Assembly: GCA_001247695.2 (NCBI GenBank)
Contig: LGRX02033546.1
Location: 1 to 24,426 of the forward strand
DNA length: 24,426 bases
Direction: 5' to 3'
Source: Cymbomonas tetramitiformis
Lineage: Eukaryota > Chlorophyta > Pyramimonadophyceae > Pyramimonadales > Pyramimonadaceae
Shown here: positions 9,401-21,400 of the stretch, in pieces
Layout of the letters: each line of letters starts with the position of its first letter
Position numbering within the stretch: the first letter of the stretch is position 1
Made by a program: the position numbers and the translations under genes
The notes under the pieces: model-generated
What the model was told of the DNA's origin: nothing
Database searches by the model: none
What the model saw: the letters and a program-made list of their open reading frames with translations, nothing else

Positions 9401-12400
9401 CGCTGTCGCGGCTCGCTGTCGCGGCTTCGCTGTCCCGGGTCGCTGTATCGCGGCTTTCGATGTCCGGAGTGCTATGGTATATCTCAGGTAAATATCGCCT
9501 TTCGCTGTCGGAAGTGGCTATCATGACTCGCTGTCCCGGGTCGCGCGCGGGCTCGCTGTCCCGGATCGCGCGCGCGGCTCACTGTCCCGGATCGCTGTCG
9601 CGGGTCGCTGTCCCGGGTCGCTGTCGCGGCTCGCTGTCGCTGTCCCGGGTCGCTGTCCCGGGTCGCTGTCGCGGCTCGCTGTCCCGGGTCGCGCGCGGGC
9701 TCGCTGTCCCGGATCGCGCGCGCGGCTCACTGTCCCGGATCGCTGTCGCGGGTCGCTGTCCCGGGTCGCTGTCGCGGCTCGCTGTCGCTGTCCCGGGTCG
9801 CTGTCCCGGGTCGCTGTCGCCCGAATTAAGCTGTCGCGGGTCGCTGTCCCAGGTCGCTGTCGCGGCTCGCTGTCCCAGGTCGCTGTCAAGCGGCCTCGCT
9901 GATCCGAGGTCCGCGCGCGGGTCGCTGTCCCGAGGTAAGCTGTCGCGGAGTCGCTGTCGCGGGTCAAGCTGTCTGGGTAACTGTCGCGGCTCGCTGTCCC
10001 GGGTCGCTGTCGCGGGTCGCTGTCCCGGGTAACTGTCGCGGAGTCGCTGTCCCGGGTCGCTGTCGCGGCTCGCTTGTCCCGGAGTCGCTGTCGCGGCTCG
10101 CTGTCCCGGGTCGTGCGCGGCTCGCTGTCCCGGGTCGCTGTCGCGGGTCGCTGTCGCGGGTCGCTGTCGCGGGTCGCTGTCGTGGGTCGCTGTCCGTGTA
10201 AATAATTGAGAAATCTATTTCTAAATTATTTTGGAAGTACGGGGGAGAAATTTCTGCTTGCAAAAAATGAGCCCGAGGCTCGACGAGGACATGTGAATTT
10301 TTTGCGGATTTTTTCCCGAGGATTTCTCAAGGCAGAGCCGCGAGGAATCCGAGAGGTCGACTTCTCTGTTGTTTGATTGGCTACGGTGTCACGGGGGAAC
10401 CGTGACAGTCGGGTCAGATCTGTGTTCGGGCAGAGCCGGAACACAGATGTGCTTTCTGATTGGTTGAGCGAGATCTGTGTTCATGCGGAGCATGCAACAC
10501 AGATGTGCACTTTGCAAGGCTTGTGTCGCTTGGGCGGAGCCCGTGAAGATGAAGAGACTCTCGGAGCTTTTGAAATAAGCTGCGACAGTTCACTTCACTT
10601 CATTCTGCGAGAACTTCGGGCTCCGAGTCTACCAATTCAAAAAGTTCGAAATTTTCAAAAAAGTTCTCGTGGAATATTTTAAACGCTAAGCAGCAATGGC
10701 AGCAGCGAATGAAGCAACGAACGTGGGATCGGAGGAGTGCGACACTGTGTACACGGACCTGCGTGCAGTGACGCGGATGCTGGCGATGGTGAACAATGTG
10801 GACAAGAAGTGTGACGCCGTGGCACCAGCTTTGGACCGGTGTATTCGTTTCTTTGAGGAGGCGGAGCTCGAGAGCGCAGTGGAGGTTCTTAACTTCGGGC
10901 TGGCGTCCGGCGTTTTTACGCCCGCGGTGCGAGACGTGCGAGGTAAGGTGACGGAGAAGCGCTGGTGGAGGCAGCAGAGCAATGCGTGGAGGTGCTGGTG
11001 ACGCGATTGAAGTTCAAGCTCCCGGAGGTGCCGCAGCAGTCGGCGTCAGAGAATCGTACCAGCGAAAAGCGGGCGCGGGAGGTCGACGATGAGAATGAAG
11101 AGGAGGAGGAGGCAGATGGTGCAGTGTTTGAGGAGGGGGAAGAGGTTGCGACAGCGGACAGGACCAAGAAAGGTAAGGGAGGTGCAGGTATCTCACCGGA
11201 TGATCTTGCGCGGGACGAGGAACTGAAACGACGGATGGACGCGTTCTTGATGCAGAAGGTGACGGGCTACACGCCCGCAACGGGAAAAGGTGAAAACTCT
11301 TTCCTCGCACTGCGGGAGATGCCTTGCGCGAAACTGAGGAAGCAGATTATTGCTGACCCGGTATCAGGAGAGATGAAGTCTATGGCAGTTCCGCGTCTGC
11401 CTAAAGACCAATTCTTAGCGCAGAATATGAAAATGGTTGAAAAGATTGAGCCTGAGTCTGAACGGGAGCACTTTCTGAACTATATATCCTGGATCGTGAG
11501 CCTTGACAACAGGTATGCGTGGGCAGACCTGTATGACTTTGACACTCAGGTTCGGGATGACATGATTGCGGGGAGAGTGAAGTCGTGGGACCCCATACAG
11601 TTGGGTTTCCGATTTCAGTACTCGTTTCTGGAACTCTGGGTGAGGCGAGCCGGCGTCTGCTTGACGACAAAGGCAGTCGAGGGAAGAGTGTTCGCGACAA
11701 CCGGGACAAAGGTTCGAAAGGTAAAGGTGACCGGAAGGACGGTGTCTGTGATTTCTTTCAACTCGGGGGTGTCAGAAAGGAAAGGAAAGGTGTCGCTGTC
11801 GCGGCTCGCTGTCCCGGGTCACTGTTGCGGCTCGCTGTCCCGGGTCGCGCGCGGGTCGCTGTCCCGGGTCGCTGTCGCGGGTCGCTATCCCGGGTCGCTG
11901 TCGCGGGTCGCTGTCGATATCGCGGGTCGCTGTCCCGGGTCGCTGTCCCGGGTCGCTGTCGCGCCTCGCTGTTGCGGGTCGCTGTCTAGGGTCGCGCGCG
12001 GGTCGCTGTCCCGGGTCGCGCGTGGCTCGCTGTCCCGGGTCGCTTTCGCGGGTCGCTGTCCCGGGTCGCTGTCGCCGGTCGCTGTCCCTGGTCGCTGTCG
12101 CGGCTCGCTGTCCCGGGTCGCTGTCCCGGGTCGCTGTCGCGGAAGCTCTGCTGTCCTGGGTCGTCGCGGCTCGCTGTCCCGCCTGTCAGCGTTCGCTGTC
12201 CTGGGTCGCTGTCGCGTGCCGCGTCCTGGGTCGCGCTGTCGCTCGCTGTCCTGGGTCGCTGTCGCGTTCGCTGTCCCGGGTCGCTGTCGCGTTCGCTGTC
12301 CTGCCGCCGTCGCGGCTCGTCCCGGGTCGCTGTCGCCGGCCGCTGTCGCGGTCGGGTGTCGCGGCTCGCTGGCCGGGTCGCTGTCGGGCGTTCGCTGGCC

Positions 12401-15400
12401 CGGGCCGCCGCCGCGGCTCGCGCTGGCTGGGTCGCCGGCTGGTCGCTGTCCCGGGTCGCTGTCCCGGGTCCCTGTCGCGGCTCGCTGTCCCGGGTCACTG
12501 TCGCGGCTCGCTGTCCCGGGTCGCTGTCGCGGCTCGCTGTCCCGGGTCGTGTGCGGCTCGCTGTCCCAGTTCGGGCGATGCGCAGCCTTCGACTGCATGT
12601 GCCCTCGCCCACCGGAGGGCGATCCAGATCGTGCAGTGGTCGCCGACAGCGGGCCTCGGTGGAAAGAGGGAGGCGCAGTCACCGGTAGCATCGGGACTCT
12701 CTCGCCACGCATCTCGGACTTGCTGAGCGAATCACTGAGGCGGTCGGCCACCGACTTGGACACCAAAAGTACCTGCCTCCAGCACCAACCCCTCGTCCCT
12801 CCTCGTGAAGGTTCGTGCCCAGGTGGAGGCGCTCTGCAAGTGGGAGACACACAATCTTCTTTCTCTCTTAATTTGAGCGCCGGCCGCTGCCCGGACGGGT
12901 CAGAAGGGTGTCCAGAGGGGTCGGAGGGGTGTCCAGACCAGTTGATGAGCCCAGCTGCACGACTCTCCAGATGTTACAGGTGTTACAGGCATTAGGGTGG
13001 TGGGGACGGCGGGAAGTGCACGATTAGCTGGTTGACACAGCAAACATATACCACGCTCCGCTGCCCCCGAGAAGGACTCGGGGGAGAGACATCAACGGTG
13101 GTGGGTGCGCTGGCAAGGAAGGATCCATTGCTGATAGGGTGACATGTGAGGCGGTGGTGGGCGTGCCAGCAGAACTAGGTGGAACTGGTGGATCTGCCCT
13201 GTCACCTCCAGCAGCATGATGCACAGACAGGGCAGGGAGCGCATGATGCCGCCACTGTACGCCGCCGCTCCGAGCAGAGCGAAGAGGGCCTCATTGGGGG
13301 ACTGCGAGCCCAGCGCCAGGCGCCTCAAGGCCCGTCCGTACAGCCGGCCCCCGCCAGCGCCCGCCAGCAGCGATGGGATGATCACCCCACTGCCTCGTCC
13401 AAACCACAACCCCTCCCACTCCCCCCAAAACCGTTCCCCCAAGCGGCCCTCAAATCCTCTCGAATCGATCCCCTGCCAGCTACCAAGCAGGGGGCGGGGG
13501 CTTGGAAGAGGCACAGTCCTATCTGACAGCCGCACGTCTAGCAGTGGGGGCCGAGGCACCTCTGAGCACATCCAAGTGTCTTGCGGGGTTGCACGGAATT
13601 ATGCCGGGCGCGAATGTGTCGTAGGTCGGGGGGTCTGGAGGGGGCAGGGCCACCTAGGCACTGCCATGCCGTGCGATATCAGGGAGAGCACGATGTAAAC
13701 CCCAGAGAAGAGCAGCAGCGTGGGCGCGCGGAAGTCGCCGTTGGTGCTCGCCAGCAGCGCCTTGAGGGACTCCCCCTGCGGGTTGAAGAACAGCACCTGT
13801 CCTCCCCGCTCCCCCGCTGCTACGTGTCCCAGCGCGCAAATCTCACCGAGAAAGACTCCTCGGCATGGTCCTTCAAGGAGCAGGATGAGACAAGAAGGAG
13901 GGAAGCGCGGGGACAGGGAGAGCGTTGGGGGGTGAGGCGGAGCGCACGGCCAGGTCGTTGTAGTGACGGGGATCGTGGCAGAGCCGCGTCGCGAACTGAG
14001 CAAATTTAGCGCTCCCGGGAACGCAGTCGGGTGACGTGGCGTGGTCATCGCTGCACTCCTGCAGTCGATGGAATCCGAAGACGGAGATCAAGGCGCCATC
14101 GTCCCTCTCAATGCACTCAAGATCTCAATGCACGAGATTAGAGACAGCAGCAACGATTGTTGAGAATGCCAATGAAAAGCACTCAAGCTGGGGAGGTGCG
14201 ACATCTGACAAAGAGGGATCCCTCCGAGAGGAGAGACCTAACCCCAGCAGCGGGCACCTTCCCCAGTCTCCCCCTCGTGACTCAGCACACGCTTCGCAAG
14301 ACAGGGGTGGCAGTGACCTTGCAGCCAATGGAGTGGAGGTACGGGAAGTAGAGGAACGCCGCAGAGGTCATCAGAGAGATCAGCATTGTCTCCATCACGC
14401 GTGGGCCTGGAGCCCCCACCCCCATCATCAGCATTAAACCGGATCCGGGATCCGAGCCAGGGCATTGGATGGCAAGTAGGCGTCAGCACATTCGCCAGGT
14501 GCTGTGGCGTACTGAGGGAGGCCCTCCGCATTATGCCACGTGGCGTGCTGGGGTTGGCCCCTGTCATCATGAGCGCCCCGCCACAAGCAACCAAAGGCAT
14601 GAAGCAAGAAGGCAAGGGGGGTGGGGGAGGAGCGGAGAGACCGGGAATGGTGAGAGCTAGGCCACGGGGGTGCCCGGCACGAGCGTGGGTGGGGCAGCGC
14701 ACCTAGGCGGGCCCCGAATCGACGGGTTTGCCAGGCACGGCGCTTGGCATTTAGCTTAATGTAGGCCGCCCCCAGCAATCCCGCTGCATTTCTCCCGCCG
14801 AGGGCCTCCCCGTCATCTTCTGCTAGACTCAGCAGCACGGATGGCAGCATGGCCCGTGGGCATGTATCACTTCTGGGTGCGTCACATGTGACGCACCAAC
14901 ACCCGGGTAACGCGGAGTAAGCGTGTTCTGGTGGCATGACCCCCCGAGTGGCTCGCTACATGTGCATAGCAAGTGGTACGCGCTGATCGGCATGAGGCCC
15001 GCCGACAAAAGCCCGCCGGTCCGTCATGGAAATAGTCCACTCCGCTGCTCGAGCCCAGGCAAGCTAAAGGTTTCAGACCAAACAAGGTATCCCCAGGTGC
15101 GGTGCGCGCTCCAAGGTCTCCCCTACTCGTTCTGGGCACCCCAAAAAAAGAACCATCTGTCATCGGCATGGACGTCTGATGGGAAAAGAGCCAAACACGG
15201 ACACCTAAGTGCTCGTATCTAGTGAACGAAAAGAACAAATACGGGGACAACAGTGCTCCCCGCAGAATCAAGGGAAGACACAGAACGTGGACACACCTCT
15301 CCTTGCAGCAAAGGCAGATGAATCCACTATGCTCCCTAAGAGGCAGCGCCCGCCAGAAAGGCACCACAGGGACAACCGCAACCCCAAACCCACTTCCACC

Positions 15401-18400
15401 TGGCGGCCGTCCCCGTTCACAGCGAAGTGCCAGTACCTCATAACGTGGCTGTCGATCGCCAGTCCCCCGGCAGGTGAAAAAGCCCCAAGGCACTGGACAG
15501 AGAAAGAGCGAGCCGCAGACGAATCCCCGACGCTCTCAAAGAGGCAGTACCCGCTAGAAAGGTACCACAGGGACAGCCACATCCCATCATCCATATCCCT
15601 TGCAGTACCCGCACACACATTGAACGGCATGAGATCAGCCAACAAAAGCCAGCCCACCATCATCCCAGTGGATGTGAGAAGCAAATCAAGAGCAGGACGG
15701 GGCCGTGACAAGATACCACAAACTCATACATATTCCCAAACCAGATGCAAAGCAGCATGGAAAGATGATACGATGTGACCGAATATCGCCCAACAATAGT
15801 TGGTCCCAGAGTTACGGAGTGAGCGGACCCTGCTGGCATGCCCCCCAGTGGCTCACGGACGATGGATGGGACCCGTTGGTCCACGGCTATGCCATGAATG
15901 CAGTCACACCACACAGCATGGACACCCCATGTCAAAAAACGAAAACATGCGGGCACCTAAGTGCTCCCCACAAAAATCAAGGGAAGACACAGAACGTGGA
16001 CTTCACCACCCTCTGCCTCTCCTTGCAGCAAAGGCAGACGAATCCACCGAGCTCTCCAAGAGGCAGTGCCCGCCAGAATTGCACCACAGGGACAACCGCC
16101 TCCCAAAACCCACTTCCATCCGGCGGCCGTCCCCGTTCACAGCGACGCGACAGTACCTCACATCTGGGTCAAAGAGCACGAGTCCCCTGGCACGTGTAAT
16201 AACCATGAAGCACTGGACACGGAGAGGGAGCAAGCGTCAGACGAATCCAAGACACTCCCAAAGAGCGAGCCGCAGACGCATCCCCGACGCTCTTAAAGAG
16301 GCAGTACCCGTCAGAAGGTACCACAGGGACAGCCACATTCCACATACACACCGATGTGTGTGCCGAATCCTTTGATCCCCGGCGTGAGTACATAGTGCAG
16401 CTGATCTTCTGCGGCTATGGGGTGCCAAAGGAGTCGGTCCAAGGATAAGCACACACATCCGAATTAAAAAGAAAGTGTGGGGTAGCTGGGAGCTCATCCA
16501 GCTTTGCACTGCAGGTCCGTTATGAAAATATTCCATGTCGGTGCTCGAAGTGCAGGCAAGGCAAAGTCAAATACATCAGAGGGGAAACACAGCTGCAAGC
16601 GAGATCCCGCAAGGCCCCGCCCCCCCACAACCCCATCCCCGGGTACATAGTGTAGCCGATCCTCTGTGGCTACGTGGTGCCAAAGAAATCGGTCCAAGGA
16701 TAGGCCACACTGAACGGCATGAGATCGGCCAACAAAAGCCAGCCCATCATCATCCCAGTGGATGTGAAAAGCAAATCAAGAGCAGGGCGGGGCCGTGACA
16801 AGATACCACAAACGCATACATATTCCCAACCCAAATGCAAAGCAGCATGGAAAGATGATACGATGTGACCGATCGTCGCCAAACAACTGTTGGTCTCTGG
16901 GTTACGGAGTAAGCGGACCCTGCTGGCATGCCCCCCAGTGGCTCCCGGTCGATGGATGGGACCTGTTGGTCCATGGTTATGTCATGAATGCAGTCACACC
17001 ACACAGCATGGACACCCCATGTCAAAAAAAGGAAACATGCGGGCACCTAAGGATAGGCCACACACACACACATTGGGTTGGGAAGCGCTGATGGCTCGGT
17101 AATGCAATATGTCAAGTCTAAGGAGGGCACCCAGCAGGGGGGGCCCTTGGTACCGCTTCACTTGGCACCTCTTAGAGATTTGCCATTTCCACTGCAATCT
17201 CCCTCTTCCCATCACCCTTGGCTTTTAGGGTTTCGCCATTTCCGCTACACTCGCCTTCCATCACAGGCAGCTCTTAAGGCTTCGCAATTTCCCCGGTGTT
17301 TTGGGGAATCCGGAACACCGGATTCCCCAAATCCTCATTTCTTAACACCACCAGCTCTTAGGGTTTCTCCTTTCGCTCCACACCCTCTCTTCCCATCACT
17401 AGCAGCTCTCAGAGTCGTGGCAAATCTGTTGTTCTAGCAGCTCTCATGCATCGTTTCCATCGCCATGTTACAACCGCGGCATTTTGGTTTAGTACTCTCG
17501 TCGTTGTGCGGACTGCAGCGCACAGATTGCAAGGGACGCTGCGAGTCGCTTCGCGCAGCTCGCCATGTCATCGCCATTTTCCGCAGAGGCCGTGCTGGGT
17601 CCCTGGTTGCAGAGATTTGGGTTGGCCACCACTCTGCGCGCTCTGATTGGAGGGCGGGATGAGTGGTCTTCAAGGTTCGAGCATCATCCCACAGCACGAT
17701 AAGGGGATCACAGGGAGAAGCTCCGGCGGGCAGCACGCACCGAGCAATCCCAGCACCGCGGTCTGCGCCAGCAGCAACATGGGGTCCTCGTCTGTGCTAT
17801 AGTCAACCTGGCACCCCAGCTGCGCCAGGCCAAGTCACTTCATCAACGCTTCACCAGCATAGCCCTCAGTCTTGATGCAGAGCTTGAGCTTCCTCACTCC
17901 GCATGTTCCCCTCCACGGACTCCGGAGAAAAGGCGCAGTGAGCGCTGGAGCCTCCGGGCTACAACTGACGAAGGGGGGCAGCTGAAGGCGGAGCGTGCGG
18001 CCCTCCCACGATTCACCCGAAGTGAGGGGAGTCTGGGAGGTAGAAGAATGGTGGGGATCAAGGTCAACCGACGGCAGGCATCGAGTAAGGAGGAGAACTC
18101 ACATTGGGGAACTGCCACAGATCCCCGGTGAAATATCCAAAGGCGGCATCCTGGGCACCTCATTGCCGGTGGCGCCACGTCAGCAAACAGCATTCGTGCG
18201 CCTTTAATTCGAATCAATCCAAAGCCTTACTGAGAAAGGCGGAGGGCCGAGGGCCCACTCCGGCGTGAAGCATTTGAGGAGGTGGTGGAGGCGACTGCAT
18301 GGGGGAGCGATCCATCTCTCTCAAGACTTCGCACCAACGACTCAGCTGCGATCTCCACCCCATAGTTCAGCGCTCATGCGCACTGGCCTCCACTCCACAG

Positions 18401-21400
18401 AGCCAGGCGAGGGCCACAGCAAGGGTCCATCGCTCCCGGGGAGGGGTCAAGGCCCAGCGCACCTTGTGGCAGATGCGGGCTACGGCATGGATCACTGCAC
18501 CAGTGATGGCACAGGTGACAAAGGCGCGCCACGTCATCTCAACCCGCCACCAAGAAGATATTTCCAGCGCATAGAGGAAGCCCGCCACCTGCGCAGGCCT
18601 CCACACTTTGTAACTGCCTAATCGCTCTGGGCCCAGCTTCTGCTCCCCAGCAGTGCAAGCCGAGCCCAAGGCCTCTGCCCTCGATCGCAGCACTTTGAGC
18701 CCAGCCAACACCTCACTTTCTAGCTGTTAGATCGAAAATGCTTGTTGCGTGAAATGAAGGATACAATGCATAGCGTTCCCTATAACAATCCTCATTATAG
18801 CATTTGTTCGGATTTGCTCGCCCAGAGGCTCCAAAAAGTACCTCACCCTCCCCCCTCAGCCCCCTCAGCCCCCAAATTCGCGGTTCGCCTGGACACCACA
18901 TCCGTGCAGCATCTCACAGCGACTCTCCGTGTGCAGCGCCGACGCACTGGGCTCCCGAATGCCGCCGTGAAGCCTGCTGCCGTGCCGTACGTCACAAGGT
19001 CCCTCCGCGACTTGTCGTCCCTGCAGCAGCCGCATTCCCAACGTCCCTCAGCCTCCCCTCTCCAACAGTGGCCTCCGTCACAAGCTATGGTCAAGCGCAG
19101 TGTTGTCACATGCCACGTCTGCGCGCGACATTGTCACATGCAATGGCTGAGCATACTGTTGTCACATGCGGTGGCTGAGCGCATGCAGCGTTGTCACATG
19201 CCGCGGCCAAGCATAGTGTCATCACTTGCCCCGGGCACGGATAGTGTCGTCACATGCATCGGTCGAGCATAGTGCTTGTCACATGCATTGGTCGAGCATA
19301 GTATTGTCACATGCCTCCGTCGAGCATAGTGTTGTCACATGTATCGGGCGAGCATAATGTCACCACATGCCTCGATCGAGTATACTGTCGTCACATGCAT
19401 GGGTCGAGCATACTGTTGTCACATGTCTCGGTCGATCATAGTGTTGCCACATGCCTCGGTTGAGCATAGCGTTTGTCACATGCATTGGTCGAGAGTAGTG
19501 TTTGTCAGATGCATTGGTCGAGCATAGTGTTTGTCACATGCCTCGGTCGAGCTTAGTGTCACCGCATGCCTCGGTCGAGCATAGTGTTTGTCACATGCAT
19601 TGGTCGAGCATAGTGTCACCACATGCCTCGGTCGAGCATAGTGTTTGTCACATGCATTGGTCGAGCATAGTGTCACCACATGCCTCGGTCGAGCATAGTG
19701 TTTGTCACATGCATCGGTCGAGCATGGTGTTGTCACATGCCGCGGCTGCGCAAAGCAGCACTGACTCATCAATCAGCTCGCGCCATACCTGAAGTAGCGC
19801 AGTAACTTCAGCTCCCTCCACCATTTGGAGCCGTTGGCGTTCCCTGCACCCCACCCCCAGCGGCCCTCTGGCGCTGCAATCCCTGCCGCCTGCCGCCAGA
19901 TGGCCGTCCTGACAGTTGTCTCCGGAATAGTGCGTCACCCGTATGCGACGCTGCCGTAGCCCCCACCATGGAAGAGGGGCAAGGAAAGGAGTTCCCTTCG
20001 CTTAGTTACTTTCCTTCGCTGACCGAGCTCGGGTGGGGCTGTTCTGCCTGGGAGCACACCAAAAACCGCTGCAATGCTCCCGCCGACATGGAGGAGAGGA
20101 CCGTCCATCCCGACCAACAGGTTCCCACTCAGCGCAAGTGTGCTTCCGAGCACCTGCCACGTGGATGGGAGGGCCATCATCCCGACCATCAGCTTCCAGC
20201 TCGGCGCGAGGGCGCTGCTAAGCACCTGCCGTGGTTACGGATAGCCAAAGACAGTGCAGAACGCATTGCATTGCATTAGCCGAGCAGGTGCAGCGTGTGC
20301 TGCACCCCGGGCGGGTGTTCACGTGGCGCTGCTTCGATCGTGACGCTTGCACGTGGCATCCTGATAAAGCAGAAAGTGGGCGACGCGCTCAGCGAATGTG
20401 TCTCACACCCGGGGCGCACAGACAGCGGAGCCTGGCGAGCGCCTCTCTCCTGCAGCTGGGCCCCGCAGAAGAATTACTAAGTTCCGCTGCGAGGTCACCA
20501 GAACGTTGCCGGCCAAGCGGCAAATGTTCCGAACCCGGCGCGAAAGATGCTCGAGTTGGGGCGCAGGCTGTAGCATGGTATGCACCTTTGCAAAAATTGT
20601 GCGTACGGAGAGGAAGCCCGGCATATCCACGCCGTTCAAGTAGCACTGCCGAAGCAAATGGTGCCGATCAGCGCATCGACTTCACCAGACCCAACGCCAC
20701 CCTCGTGCACAGGGTGTTGCCTCCAGCGGCCCTATTAACGAGCTCTCGCCCGATACTCAGGACGATGGTTCTCGGCTCTGGCGCAATGGCTGCATCTGTG
20801 AGAAGATCATCCAATGGCAGAGGAACGAAAAGAGAACTACAACAGATTTGATTGAAGGACCGTGTAACACAACATCTGCGCAAAGAGACAAAACTCGTGA
20901 TGGGTGGAGGGGGTTGTAGCGGCAGCACTATGTGAGGACACAGAATTTGAGGCGGGGGGGGGGCATGTAAAAGTAGCACAACAAGAAGACACAGCATTTC
21001 GGGGGAGGGGAGGGTCGTAACAGCAGTGCAGTGTAAAGAGACAGCATTTAGGGGGAAGGGGAATGTGACAGCAGTGTGGTGTGAAGAGGCCAGACACTGA
21101 GAGTGCACTCAGGGTTTGCTGCTCAAGGCTCGGCCAGGATGGCATCCACCCAGCAGACGTGGCAACGCCGCATCATGGCAGGGCCACATTAAGGCTATGA
21201 GGGGTGGCAGTGGGCGCCACCCGGCAGACGTGGCAACGCCGCATCATGGGGGCACAGCGAGTCTTCCTGGGACCAGGGGGGGCCTTCCCTCAGGCGTCTC
21301 CTGCACGGCTGGCAGGGGCAACGCCCGGACTCTCGGATGTATAAGTGAGCCGGGGAGAGCCGGAACCCCAAGGGACTTAGGGTGCCCTTGGCCAGTACTT

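Larger units (their letters stand above)
10196..11792 (+). mobile_element. Element B: leader and gag of a second retroelement, truncated
   Basis: A 495-bp leader rich in hairpins and an interrupted Gag-like ORF, bounded on both sides by satellite. No RT is present; the element is cut just where a Cys-containing C-terminal motif begins. Its Gag is unrelated in sequence to that of element A as far as I can see. Confidence 0.75.

Noticed and set aside
9346..10032. Plus-strand open frame of 228 codons with SLSRVAVPGRC repeats
   Set aside because: It lies wholly within the 13-bp satellite, whose canonical unit has no stops in any frame.
11885..12850. Minus-strand open frame of 321 codons
   Set aside because: Most of it is antisense satellite; its beginning covers the genuine ClC exon 12683-12772 in frame and then runs on into repeat.
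10965..12995. Single 676-codon protein
   Set aside because: Only the first 220 or so codons are element B Gag; the rest is satellite and intron.
15209..16375. Open frames on both strands with repeated blocks such as SLWYLSSGYCLF
   Set aside because: The similarity is explained by the DNA-level Q/R/P duplications; frames are not kept between copies.
19100..19755. CRISPR-like array
   Set aside because: Units are contiguous variants of one 28-bp sequence with no unique spacers, in a eukaryotic intron.
20231..20851. Plus-strand ORF of 206 codons
   Set aside because: It is the shadow of the ClC CYLNG exon and flanking introns in GC-rich DNA.
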